Assembly (NCBI GenBank): GCA_021287185.1
Contig: JAJTAZ010000009.1
Location: forward strand, 1 to 47,329
DNA length: 47,329 bases
Source: Burkholderiales bacterium
GTDB lineage: Bacteria; Pseudomonadota; Gammaproteobacteria; Burkholderiales; Burkholderiaceae
Direction: 5' to 3'
A program made the translations under genes and the position numbers. Each line of letters begins with the position of its first letter. Positions within the stretch are counted from its first letter, which is position 1. This document shows, in pieces, positions 15,161 through 21,376 of this stretch. The notes beneath the pieces were generated by a model. The model had not been told where the DNA came from, ran no database searches, and was given only the letters and a program-made list of their open reading frames with translations.

Positions 15161-15564
15161 ATATCGTCACAAATATCGTTGTAGAGAATGCCTACGGTGT
15201 GCAGTCAAACCTGAGCGTGCATATAAATCAGGACAAACTCGCCACCGCATCCATGGGCAATGCCCTACTTGATACTGGGTGCGCGGAGCGATGGATTGAG
15301 CGTGCCTCTGTCGCACCATGCGTTGCGCAGGATTTCGCTACGTTTACCGCTTCGACAAAAATGTCTTTGGCGTTTGCGCTCGCGTTTGCTGAGCGGTTTG
15401 TGCTGATGTGCATCGACAGCCTGAGCAATTCGGATGAAGCAATAGACCGCACGTTCGCCACTTGCGATGCGAGCGGCATTAGGGTGTCTGATGCGCGGAT
15501 CAACTATCAACTATCCCACGATGACACGCTGAGTGCGCGTCTGACTGGCTTTGCAGTCCAATAA
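15157..15564 (+). CDS. Hypothetical early phage protein
   Basis: A 135-residue protein coupled to the previous gene by an ATGA overlap. Beta-rich start (MNIVTNIVVENAYGVQSNLS) and helical middle (MSLAFALAFAERFVLMCIDS). No family recognised. Its position between the Cro-like gene and the CII-like gene suggests a regulatory or replication accessory role. Confidence 0.6.
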   Translation: MNIVTNIVVENAYGVQSNLSVHINQDKLATASMGNALLDTGCAERWIERASVAPCVAQDFATFTASTKMSLAFALAFAERFVLMCIDSLSNSDEAIDRTFATCDASGIRVSDARINYQLSHDDTLSARLTGFAVQ

Positions 15565-15578
15565 CAAGGATAAAGACA

Positions 15579-15803
15579 ATGAATGAGAATTTAATCGAAG
15601 CGCAACGCCAAGCAGTGGCGCACGCAAAAATCAATCTTGAGAACGCGCACATCCGCACAGAGCCATTGCGCAAAGTGGCTGAAGTATTGGACACGCTCAC
15701 GCCGTCTGCGCCCGAATCAGTGCAAAACGGTACGGCGGATCAGGGTCATTACGCACCCGCGTTTAAAGGTGTGCTCAATAACGGTGATTTGAAATCAGTT
15801 TAG
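15579..15803 (+). CDS. Hypothetical small early phage protein
   Basis: A 74-residue polar protein with ACAAGGATAAAG upstream of the ATG. The first half (NENLIEAQRQAVAHAKINLE) is a likely amphipathic helix; the second half is unstructured. No family recognised. The last codons run into the structured RNA region that follows. Confidence 0.6.
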   Translation: MNENLIEAQRQAVAHAKINLENAHIRTEPLRKVAEVLDTLTPSAPESVQNGTADQGHYAPAFKGVLNNGDLKSV

Positions 15804-15817
15804 AAATTTTATCGTTT

Positions 15818-15985
15818 TTGGCGGTGGGTTTTGTGTTTTCGGTCATTCACAACAGCCCTGCAACCCGCCAACAAGTGTCAGGTACAAGACACCTCGCTGG
15901 TCGAGCGACCCGGTAGAAACCACCGAAAGCCAATGTTTTAAACGGTTAGCCCTGCACCGACTTTTCCTCGAGAGTGAGGTGCAGG
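15818..15985 (+). ncRNA. Structured RNA region, candidate C4-antisense-like RNA
   Basis: The 217-base non-coding gap holds at least six consecutive helices. They are: GGC(GGT)GGGTT (15820-15830) with AACCCGCC (15862-15869); inside it TTGTG/CACAA (15831-15835, 15848-15852); GTGTC/GACAC (15875-15879, 15888-15892); GGTC-GAGC-GACC (15899-15910); CGGT/ACCG (15911-15914, 15922-15925); CCTGCACC/GGTGCAGG (15951-15958, 15978-15985). The sequence GGTCGAGCGACCCGGTA with GGTTAGCCCTGCACC recalls phage C4 antisense RNAs, which control antirepressor or early genes; that likeness is from memory. The region directly precedes a CII-like regulator gene. Confidence 0.55.
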
Positions 15986-16020
15986 CATTTATTCAGGTGT
16001 GAATGAAAGCGAGGTATTAG

Positions 16021-16311
16021 ATGTCTTTTTTACAGATGGCAGTGCGCGAGGCTCTGAGCAATCCAAAGTCAGCGAATGATGTCAAGGACGCGACAGGCTG
16101 GGATGCCTCATCCGTGTCGCGGTTTTTATCGGGTGGGGCAGGTGTCCCACTTGAGAAGTTGGATGCGCTTCTTAGTGCGGTCGGCTTCGTTGCGGTCAGT
16201 GCTCGGTATCTTGACGCACTCGGCACGATGAGCGAAGTCGGTACGCATTGCAGGTGCGCTCGGCAGGGTATGGGTGAGTGTCACCCGTCCACGCCGAAAT
16301 TACCTAAATAA
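16021..16311 (+). CDS. CII-like phage regulatory protein
   Basis: A 96-residue protein with GAGG six bases before the ATG. Residues about 15-62 (SANDVKDATGWDASSVSRFL, then SGGAGVPLEKLDALL) form a helix-turn-helix of the kind found in phage CII/Cox-type activators, followed by VGFVAVSARYLDALG. The last 25 residues contain CRCARQGMGEC, a possible metal or disulfide feature. It lies between the structured RNA and the late activator Ogr. The likely role is control of early transcription. Confidence 0.7.
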   Translation: MSFLQMAVREALSNPKSANDVKDATGWDASSVSRFLSGGAGVPLEKLDALLSAVGFVAVSARYLDALGTMSEVGTHCRCARQGMGECHPSTPKLPK

Positions 16312-16318
16312 GGATTAT

Positions 16319-16519
16319 ATGCTCGGCAGACGATACGGTTTTAATTGCCCCCATTGTGGGGCAAAGATGGCGACCACCATGACGCGTTACCTGGACAGGA
16401 AACTCCAGGAGCGGTATCTAAAGTGCGCAAATCCAAGCTGCCAAGCAGTGTACAAAGCCTTTGTCGAGATTAAGGATGTGGTGTCCTTACCAATAGACCA
16501 GACAGAAAAAACAGTTTAA
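16319..16519 (+). CDS. ogr: Ogr/Delta-family late transcription activator
   Basis: A 66-residue protein. ATG 16319 follows AAGGATTAT; an earlier in-frame GTG lies inside the preceding gene. It has the exact Ogr/Delta zinc pattern C-x2-C-x22-C-x4-C (CPHCG ... CANPSC). In P2 and P4 these proteins bind upstream of late promoters and recruit RNA polymerase through the alpha subunit. In P2, ogr lies after D; here it is inside the early operon ahead of the primase, which would tie late-gene activation to replication. Confidence 0.92.
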   Translation: MLGRRYGFNCPHCGAKMATTMTRYLDRKLQERYLKCANPSCQAVYKAFVEIKDVVSLPIDQTEKTV

Positions 16520-16534
16520 AAATCGAGGATAGCA

Positions 16535-19141
16535 ATGAGGGAAGATTTAAAACAACGGGTACTCGCATCCATACAGATGCAGTATGGCTACAAACCACAG
16601 GGGAAATTCCTGCGGGCAATTAAATGCCCAACCTGTGGCAAGAAAGAAGCTTACTCGTTCGAGGAATCCCCTTGGGTGATTAAATGTGCACGCGAGAAAA
16701 ATTGCGGCGCCGAGCACCACGTCAAAGATCTTTTTCCTGAGTTATTCAATCACTGGACGCGCGATTATCCAAAAACTGAAACCAACCCACACGCCAGCGC
16801 AGATGCGTACCTTACGCTTGGGCGCGGTTTTGATGCGAAGTTAATTAAGGGGTGGTACACCCAAGGTGCGCACCATGACCGGGAGCATGATTTTTGGACA
16901 AGCACGGTTAAATTCACCCTGCCAAACGGCGCGACTTTTGAGCGGTTTATTGATGAGCCTGCGCGCTTTGGTTCGCGCAAGGGGACGCTCTCTGCTTATC
17001 GTGGTTACTGGTGGTGTGCGCCATCGGGCGAGTTTGCTAATCTATCAGCACCGCGTGGTGCTGAGATTTGGCTCACTGAGGGGATTATCAACGCCATTTC
17101 GTTGATGCACGTGGGTAAAACGGCTGTGAGTACGATGTCCAGTGGCTCTTATCCTGATGTGTCGCTCAAAGAATTGGCACAGCAATGTTTGGAAAACGGT
17201 ACACCTCGCCCAACACTGGTGTGGGCTTTGGACTCGGATGCGGCAGGTCGTAAATTCACGCACAAGCACATCGAGCGTGCGCGTGCGGACGGTTGGGAGT
17301 GTACCGCCGCGCAATTGCCAAGCATGGGGGCTACGCATAAGCAGGATTGGAATGATTTTCTAATTCGTAAATCGCTCAATGACACGGAGTTGAACAAGGC
17401 GAAGTTTGAGGGGGCGTTACTCATCGCGAACTCTAAGGATGAGAAAGGTCAATTGATTTATGAGCGTTACGGCGCGACTCGCTTTGTGCTTGAGTTTCGT
17501 GATGAGCTCTACTGGTGGGAACTCAAAGACAATGGCAAATCTGAGCCGATGCCGATCGTGTCGAATATCTCGACTTGCGTGCCAACGATTTTGTACAAGC
17601 AATCGAACCAAACCACGGACGAGCATTGGTTTTATTTTAATGTCGAATTCCCACGTGCAAAGCCTTATAAATTGGCGTTCACCAATGCACAAATAGCCAG
17701 TGCGGCGGAGTTCAAAAAACGCCTATTGGTGGCAAATGGTGGACTGTTCACAGGCACGACTCAGCAGTTAGATGCGTACATCAAACGCCAAATGCGCGAA
17801 CTGAAATCCGTGGACACCATCGACTACATCGGTTATAGCGCAGAGAATGGAATGTATATATTCGGCGATGTGGCGGTTAAGGATGGGCGCGTACATAAAT
17901 TAAATAGCGAGGACTTCTTTGAGGTAGGTCGACAATCAATCAAGACCCTGTCAAATCAAGGACTGAAAATCAACACTGATTTAAGCGACTTTGACCGCTC
18001 TTTTTTTAAACTGATTTATCAAGCGTTCGGTGCACAGGGTTTGGTGGCTTTAGCGTTTTGGTTCGGTTCTTTGTTCGCAGAGCAAATCCGCGCACAGCAG
18101 GAGTCTTTCCCATTTCTTGAGATGGTGGGCGAACCTGGTACGGGTAAATCTACGCTGATATCGTTTTTGTGGCGACTGTGCGGCCGCGACCGTTACGAGG
18201 GGTTTGACCCGAACAAGGCTTCTGTTGTGTCGCGCCGTAGAAACTTGATTCAGTATTCAAACATGCCAACCGTTTTCCTCGAGTCAGACCGCACCGAGGA
18301 TGCGAGCAAGTTCGGGAAATTCGATTGGGATGAATTAAAGACCGCCTACAACGGTGGCATCCCCTACTCAACGGGTCAAAAAAACATCGGCAACAGCACC
18401 TACGAGCCACCATTCAGAGGCTCAATCGTCATCAGTCAGAATGCAGTGGTCAAGGCAAGCAAGGCGGTGCTTGAGCGGATAGTCCACATTTACTTTGAGA
18501 AAAAGAACCTTTCACCCGATACCCAACGCGCAGCATACGCGCTCACTCGGATGGATTCAGGTATGGTCAGTGGCTTCGCGCTCAAAGCGGTGCAAGCCGA
18601 AGCGGCAGCGATGCAGACCATCATTGATAGACAGTTTGAGCACGTGAAGTTGCTCGAGTCGTTCGATAACCTGCGCAATGTGCGCGTGATCAAGAACCAT
18701 GCACAAATCCTCGCGTGCTGGGACGCGATGCGCAATGTGTTTCCTGAGTTGACTCAGGAGATGAGCGAGCGAGTTTATGAGTCGGTCGCAGAAATGGCAG
18801 TTGAGCGCGAATCAGCACTCGATGCAGACCACCCAATTGTCCAAGAGTTTTGGGAAATCATTGAATATCTGGAGTCTCAATCTGAGGATTACAACGTGAT
18901 TGACCACAGCATGGACTCTCAACTCATTGCCATAAACCTGCGGCATTTCGAGGCGGTGGCAAACGAGCGAAAAATCAGAATACCTCTCTTGGCTGATCTG
19001 CGAGATGTATTGCGCACCAGCCGCCGTCATAGGTTCGTGGACGTAAAGACCGTTGGGTCATCCATCAATAAGCGTTACAACCTGCACTCTCACGCGGATA
19101 AACGACCTGCTACGGTGAAGTGCTGGGTCTTTGCGCGATAG
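16535..19141 (+). CDS. Toprim primase-helicase for phage replication
   Basis: An 868-residue protein. N-terminal zinc site C31/C34 (CPTCG) and C51/C57. The Toprim region has E182 (WLTEGIINAISL) and D233-x-D235 (WALDSDAAGRK). The C-terminal ATPase has Walker A GEPGTGKST at about residue 531 and a Walker-B-like segment TVFLESDR at about 579. This combines primer synthesis with DNA unwinding, so it would replace host primase and helicase at the phage origin. It has the size and layout of large Toprim-ATPase proteins of P2-related prophages rather than of P2 gpA, a rolling-circle nickase, so replication may differ from P2. Confidence 0.9.
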   Translation: MREDLKQRVLASIQMQYGYKPQGKFLRAIKCPTCGKKEAYSFEESPWVIKCAREKNCGAEHHVKDLFPELFNHWTRDYPKTETNPHASADAYLTLGRGFDAKLIKGWYTQGAHHDREHDFWTSTVKFTLPNGATFERFIDEPARFGSRKGTLSAYRGYWWCAPSGEFANLSAPRGAEIWLTEGIINAISLMHVGKTAVSTMSSGSYPDVSLKELAQQCLENGTPRPTLVWALDSDAAGRKFTHKHIERARADGWECTAAQLPSMGATHKQDWNDFLIRKSLNDTELNKAKFEGALLIANSKDEKGQLIYERYGATRFVLEFRDELYWWELKDNGKSEPMPIVSNISTCVPTILYKQSNQTTDEHWFYFNVEFPRAKPYKLAFTNAQIASAAEFKKRLLVANGGLFTGTTQQLDAYIKRQMRELKSVDTIDYIGYSAENGMYIFGDVAVKDGRVHKLNSEDFFEVGRQSIKTLSNQGLKINTDLSDFDRSFFKLIYQAFGAQGLVALAFWFGSLFAEQIRAQQESFPFLEMVGEPGTGKSTLISFLWRLCGRDRYEGFDPNKASVVSRRRNLIQYSNMPTVFLESDRTEDASKFGKFDWDELKTAYNGGIPYSTGQKNIGNSTYEPPFRGSIVISQNAVVKASKAVLERIVHIYFEKKNLSPDTQRAAYALTRMDSGMVSGFALKAVQAEAAAMQTIIDRQFEHVKLLESFDNLRNVRVIKNHAQILACWDAMRNVFPELTQEMSERVYESVAEMAVERESALDADHPIVQEFWEIIEYLESQSEDYNVIDHSMDSQLIAINLRHFEAVANERKIRIPLLADLRDVLRTSRRHRFVDVKTVGSSINKRYNLHSHADKRPATVKCWVFAR

Positions 19142-19150
19142 GAGGTGGGT

Positions 19151-19372
19151 ATGTTAAGCCAACAAATCAGAGACGAAATTGATGCACTGAAAAACGGTGT
19201 GCTTTTACCGCAAAAAACATTTGAGCGTGCGCACGGTCAGTTAATCAATCTGCGCAACAAACTCATGCGGATGCCCGCATTGACCGTTGCCAGCATTGCC
19301 AAGGATTGCGAAATTATGATTCACATCCAAAACCAGCAAGCGCATCATGGTCGATTGGCGGTGGCATCATGA
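19151..19372 (+). CDS. Hypothetical small phage protein
   Basis: A 73-residue helical protein; TAGGAGG lies directly before and ATG 19151 is chosen over GTG 19145. The sequence MLSQQIRDEIDALKNGVLLP and the later MRMPALTVASIAKDCEIMIH suggest a small all-helical fold. No family recognised. It follows the primase by nine bases. Confidence 0.6.
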   Translation: MLSQQIRDEIDALKNGVLLPQKTFERAHGQLINLRNKLMRMPALTVASIAKDCEIMIHIQNQQAHHGRLAVAS

Positions 19373-19506
19373 ATCCAAAATTATTCCCAACGGTTTTAAT
19401 TGTGTTGGATGTGGCGGCTGGCGTGGTGTATGCCACGCACGGCGATTGGCGCAAGTTTGGTTACTGGGTCAGCGCGGCGGTATTGACCGCTTGCGTGACG
19501 TTTTGA
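19369..19506 (+). CDS. 45-residue membrane peptide
   Basis: Starts in an ATGA overlap with the previous gene. The product has a hydrophobic helix at about 5-22 (LFPTVLIVLDVAAGVVYAT) and a second weaker one at about 33-45. Small phage proteins with this layout (V-D--A---YA--GD-R---YW-SA) are common near primase genes; function unknown. Confidence 0.55.
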   Translation: MNPKLFPTVLIVLDVAAGVVYATHGDWRKFGYWVSAAVLTACVTF

Positions 19507-19513
19507 GGTGATC

Positions 19514-19657
19514 ATGAATAAATTTTACATAAAAAATGGGCGACTGAACCCCGACTGGGTCGAGTGGCTGATGGGGTGGCCGCTCGGATGGACAGACTTA
19601 AAGCCATTGGCAACGGTCAGGTTCCGCTCGAGGCAGCGGTCGCATGGCGGATTTTGA
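19514..19657 (+). pseudogene. C-terminal fragment of cytosine DNA methyltransferase (first frame)
   Basis: A 47-residue frame with GAGGTGATC upstream of the ATG. It reads LNPDWVEWLMGWPLGWTDLK, a block typical of the C-terminal end of phage-encoded C5-cytosine methyltransferases, then ends out of context. The following methyltransferase motif (RLKAIGNGQVP) is present but in the +1 frame at 19588-19689. No catalytic domain is present upstream. Either a decayed methyltransferase or a short gene derived from one. Confidence 0.6.
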
Positions 19658-19689
19658 CGGGGGCGTATGATGCGGCTGAGTACGTCTGA
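19588..19689 (+). pseudogene. C-terminal fragment of cytosine DNA methyltransferase (second frame)
   Basis: A 33-residue frame overlapping the previous fragment by 70 bases in another frame. It contains RLKAIGNGQVPLEAAVAWRI, the conserved motif X region at the end of C5-cytosine methyltransferases. Joined to the first fragment by one frame change it would give a normal C-terminal end. Its 3' end overlaps the start of the excisionase-like gene. Confidence 0.55.
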
Positions 19690-19876
19690 AGCGGCGAGAG
19701 AGTTGGGTGTGAGCGTATCACTTTTGTTGCGCCACGCGGATGCGTGGGGCATCACACTCATTCCCAAAAACCCAAAGTCATTGCGCAAAACCTACATCAT
19801 CGAGCAGTCGGATGTTGACGAATATAAACGCCAGCAGACCAAACAATCAGAGCCTGTGCGCCAGTTTGAGATTTAG
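19667..19876 (+). CDS. Excisionase-like small DNA-binding protein
   Basis: A 69-residue protein (or from ATG 19670). The sequence LSTSEAARELGVSVSLLLRH ADAWG is a winged-helix/HTH of the MerR-excisionase type; a basic C-terminal half with KSLRKTYIIEQSDVDEYKRQ follows, typical of DNA-binding excisionases. It converges with the integrase and overlaps its stop by four bases. Likely the directionality factor for prophage excision. Confidence 0.75.
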   Translation: MMRLSTSEAARELGVSVSLLLRHADAWGITLIPKNPKSLRKTYIIEQSDVDEYKRQQTKQSEPVRQFEI

Positions 19877-20883
19877 CCCAATCGCGAGGCAATCTCACTG
19901 GCTGTTGCGTTGTAATAAACGCGAAGCGAGTTTATATCACGATGACCAACCATCCGAGCCAAATCCAATACATCAACTTTACGAGCGAGCCGAGTAATCG
20001 CCTCGTGCCGCGTGTCGTGGAAGTGTAGGTCTTTGAGACCTGTATTTTTAATTGCCACCGCGAACATTCTACTGGCAGTGCCAGAGTCAAGATTGAATAT
20101 CGGCTCGTGTTTTAATTCCATTTGTTCAATCAAATATTGTTTGGCCGCCGATGACAGAGGCACATCACGCGCATCGCCGTTTTTGGTTTTGAGCAAGCGT
20201 AGATAATTCTGCTCAAGGTGGATTTGCTCTGATGTGAGTGTACATAACTCGCCCAAACGCATCGCCGTTTCAATCGCGAGCAGGAACATCCGTGCCAATG
20301 CGCGGCTCTTTGGCGCAGAGCGAGATTTGGTGCGGTTTAATTCATCCAAAATTTGTTTAATCTCGTCATCACTGATTCTGCGGTCACGCGGTGGCGGGTC
20401 TTTGGGTCGCTCGACTTTACGGATGAGGTTCACGTCCGTCCACCGCCATTTGCTCACGGCGACTTCCCATATTGCAGAGAGCAAATTAAGTTCGCGATTT
20501 ACAGTCGATGTTGATAGGCTCGCGCCTGTGGTTTGGTTGGTTTGCGCAAGGCGTGAGTGCGCCCAATCTTTCATGTCGTCAATGCTGATGGAGTGCATAG
20601 CCTTGGCGCATAATTCAGGATAGTCGCGCAAGAATGCTTTGGCGCGTAATTCCTCCCAGCGATGGCCGCGCTTCTTGTTCGATTCCTCACGAATATATTT
20701 TACAACAGCCTCACCGAGCGCATGTGGCTCGAAACCCTTGTCGCGCTTAATTTGATATTCGGACTCGAACCGGAACTCGGCCGCCTTGGCATCAGTCTTG
20801 TTATCGTAATTGCCAGAGCGATAAAACCCATCGCGCCGAACCTCTACGCGCCACCTATCCCCAACCTTCCTTATCGTCCCCAC
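19873..20883 (-). CDS. int: Tyrosine-recombinase integrase
   Basis: A 336-residue protein starting with GTG at 20883 (AAGGGGA before it). N-terminal arm-binding region (about 1-50), core-binding helical domain (about 55-150), catalytic domain (about 165-336). Catalytic residues visible: R209 (AMRLGE), K234 or K232 (LLKTKNGDARDVPL), H289-x-x-R292 (FHDTRH), H314 (MVGHRD) and nucleophile Y323 or Y324 (RVYYN). It inserts and, with the excisionase, removes the prophage. Its start faces the repeat-rich right junction next to alaS. Confidence 0.95.
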   Translation of the reverse strand: MGTIRKVGDRWRVEVRRDGFYRSGNYDNKTDAKAAEFRFESEYQIKRDKGFEPHALGEAVVKYIREESNKKRGHRWEELRAKAFLRDYPELCAKAMHSISIDDMKDWAHSRLAQTNQTTGASLSTSTVNRELNLLSAIWEVAVSKWRWTDVNLIRKVERPKDPPPRDRRISDDEIKQILDELNRTKSRSAPKSRALARMFLLAIETAMRLGELCTLTSEQIHLEQNYLRLLKTKNGDARDVPLSSAAKQYLIEQMELKHEPIFNLDSGTASRMFAVAIKNTGLKDLHFHDTRHEAITRLARKVDVLDLARMVGHRDINSLRVYYNATASEIASRLG

Positions 20884-20892
20884 GATTTCCCC

Positions 20893-20914
20893 TTGGCGTA
20901 AATTTGGCGTAAAT
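20893..20914 (+). repeat. Two tandem copies of TTGGCGTAAAT upstream of integrase
   Basis: Perfect 11-base direct repeat (20893-20903 and 20904-20914), beginning 10 bases upstream of the integrase start codon. One helical turn spacing fits a DNA-binding protein such as the integrase arm domain or excisionase. Confidence 0.75.
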
Positions 20915-20930
20915 TATACGTTGGATTGGC

Positions 20931-21033
20931 TTGATTGTATTGATTGTATTGATTAGCAATACATAACCCATCCGCCCAAACCCACAAAAACAGGGCTCCT
21001 AATCAATACAATCAATATATTCAATACAATCAA
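20931..21033. repeat. TTGATTGTA tandem repeats in large inverted arrangement (probable attP arm/junction region)
   Basis: Left arm 20931-20956 has TTGATTGTA twice, then TTGATTAG. Right arm 20999-21033 carries the reverse complement units (CTAATCAATACAATCAAT and a further TCAATACAATCAA). An 18-base perfect inverted repeat (20939-20956 with 20999-21016) encloses 42 bases. Being between the integrase and the chromosome, these are good candidates for integrase arm-type sites. No direct repeat defining the attachment core can be tested because the left prophage end is missing. Confidence 0.65.
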
Positions 21034-21100
21034 ACAAACCACCATTGTCCGGCCCTGGGCACCAACATATAGACTTCTACTACCCATAGTTAGCAATTTA

Positions 21101-21133
21101 AACCCCGTAAAACCAGTGTTTACGGGGTTTTTT
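21101..21133 (+). terminator. Strong terminator at the prophage-chromosome boundary
   Basis: AACCCCGTAAA (21101-21111) pairs with TTTACGGGGTT (21119-21129) and is followed by a T run to 21133. No gene on the plus strand ends just before it in this window, so it probably served a chromosomal gene or RNA now cut off by the prophage. Beyond it, 21134-21318 shows no gene. Confidence 0.75.
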
Positions 21134-21318
21134 GTCATCTGTGGGTAACGTGAGGTGCTTTAAAAAGTGAGTAACTTTGCGGGCAACTTATATAATAATC
21201 AAAAAAATTACTCACAATTTATTTGAGGTGTCAAAACGAAGCCCATAGGCGCAAAAATCAAGGCGATTAACCCACTTGTTGATAATCGACCCCCGCGCGC
21301 AATTTAAAATGTACTGAA

Positions 21319-21366
21319 ATCGAACCGAATACTCGGAAAGTTCGCAGAGTATTCAGTATTCGATTC
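21319..21366 (-). terminator. Inverted repeat downstream of alaS
   Basis: GAATACTC (21327-21334) and GAGTATTC (21347-21354), extended by ATCGAA at 21319 and TTCGAT at 21361. It begins about 10 bases past the alaS stop on the minus strand, and a short T-rich stretch follows. Probable alaS terminator or mRNA end hairpin. Confidence 0.5.
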
Positions 21367-21376
21367 CGTGATTTTT

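Larger units (their letters stand above)
1..21050. mobile_element. P2-like prophage, right portion (left end outside window)
   Basis: The block contains tail fibre, lysis, tail sheath and tube, tape measure, late-control D, repressor, Cro-like, Ogr/Delta, primase-helicase, excisionase-like and integrase genes. The order FI-FII-E/E'-T-U-D is that of phage P2. Capsid, terminase and baseplate genes must lie left of the window. The right boundary is placed between the integrase start (20883) and the terminator at 21101, because the first clear chromosomal gene is alaS (ends 21377). The exact attachment core cannot be fixed without the left junction. Confidence 0.93.

Noticed and set aside
21034-21100. 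Segment GGGCACCA near 21057 as the 3' end of a tRNA (attachment site)
   Set aside because: No GTTCGA-type T loop or matching acceptor strand upstream, so not a tRNA end.
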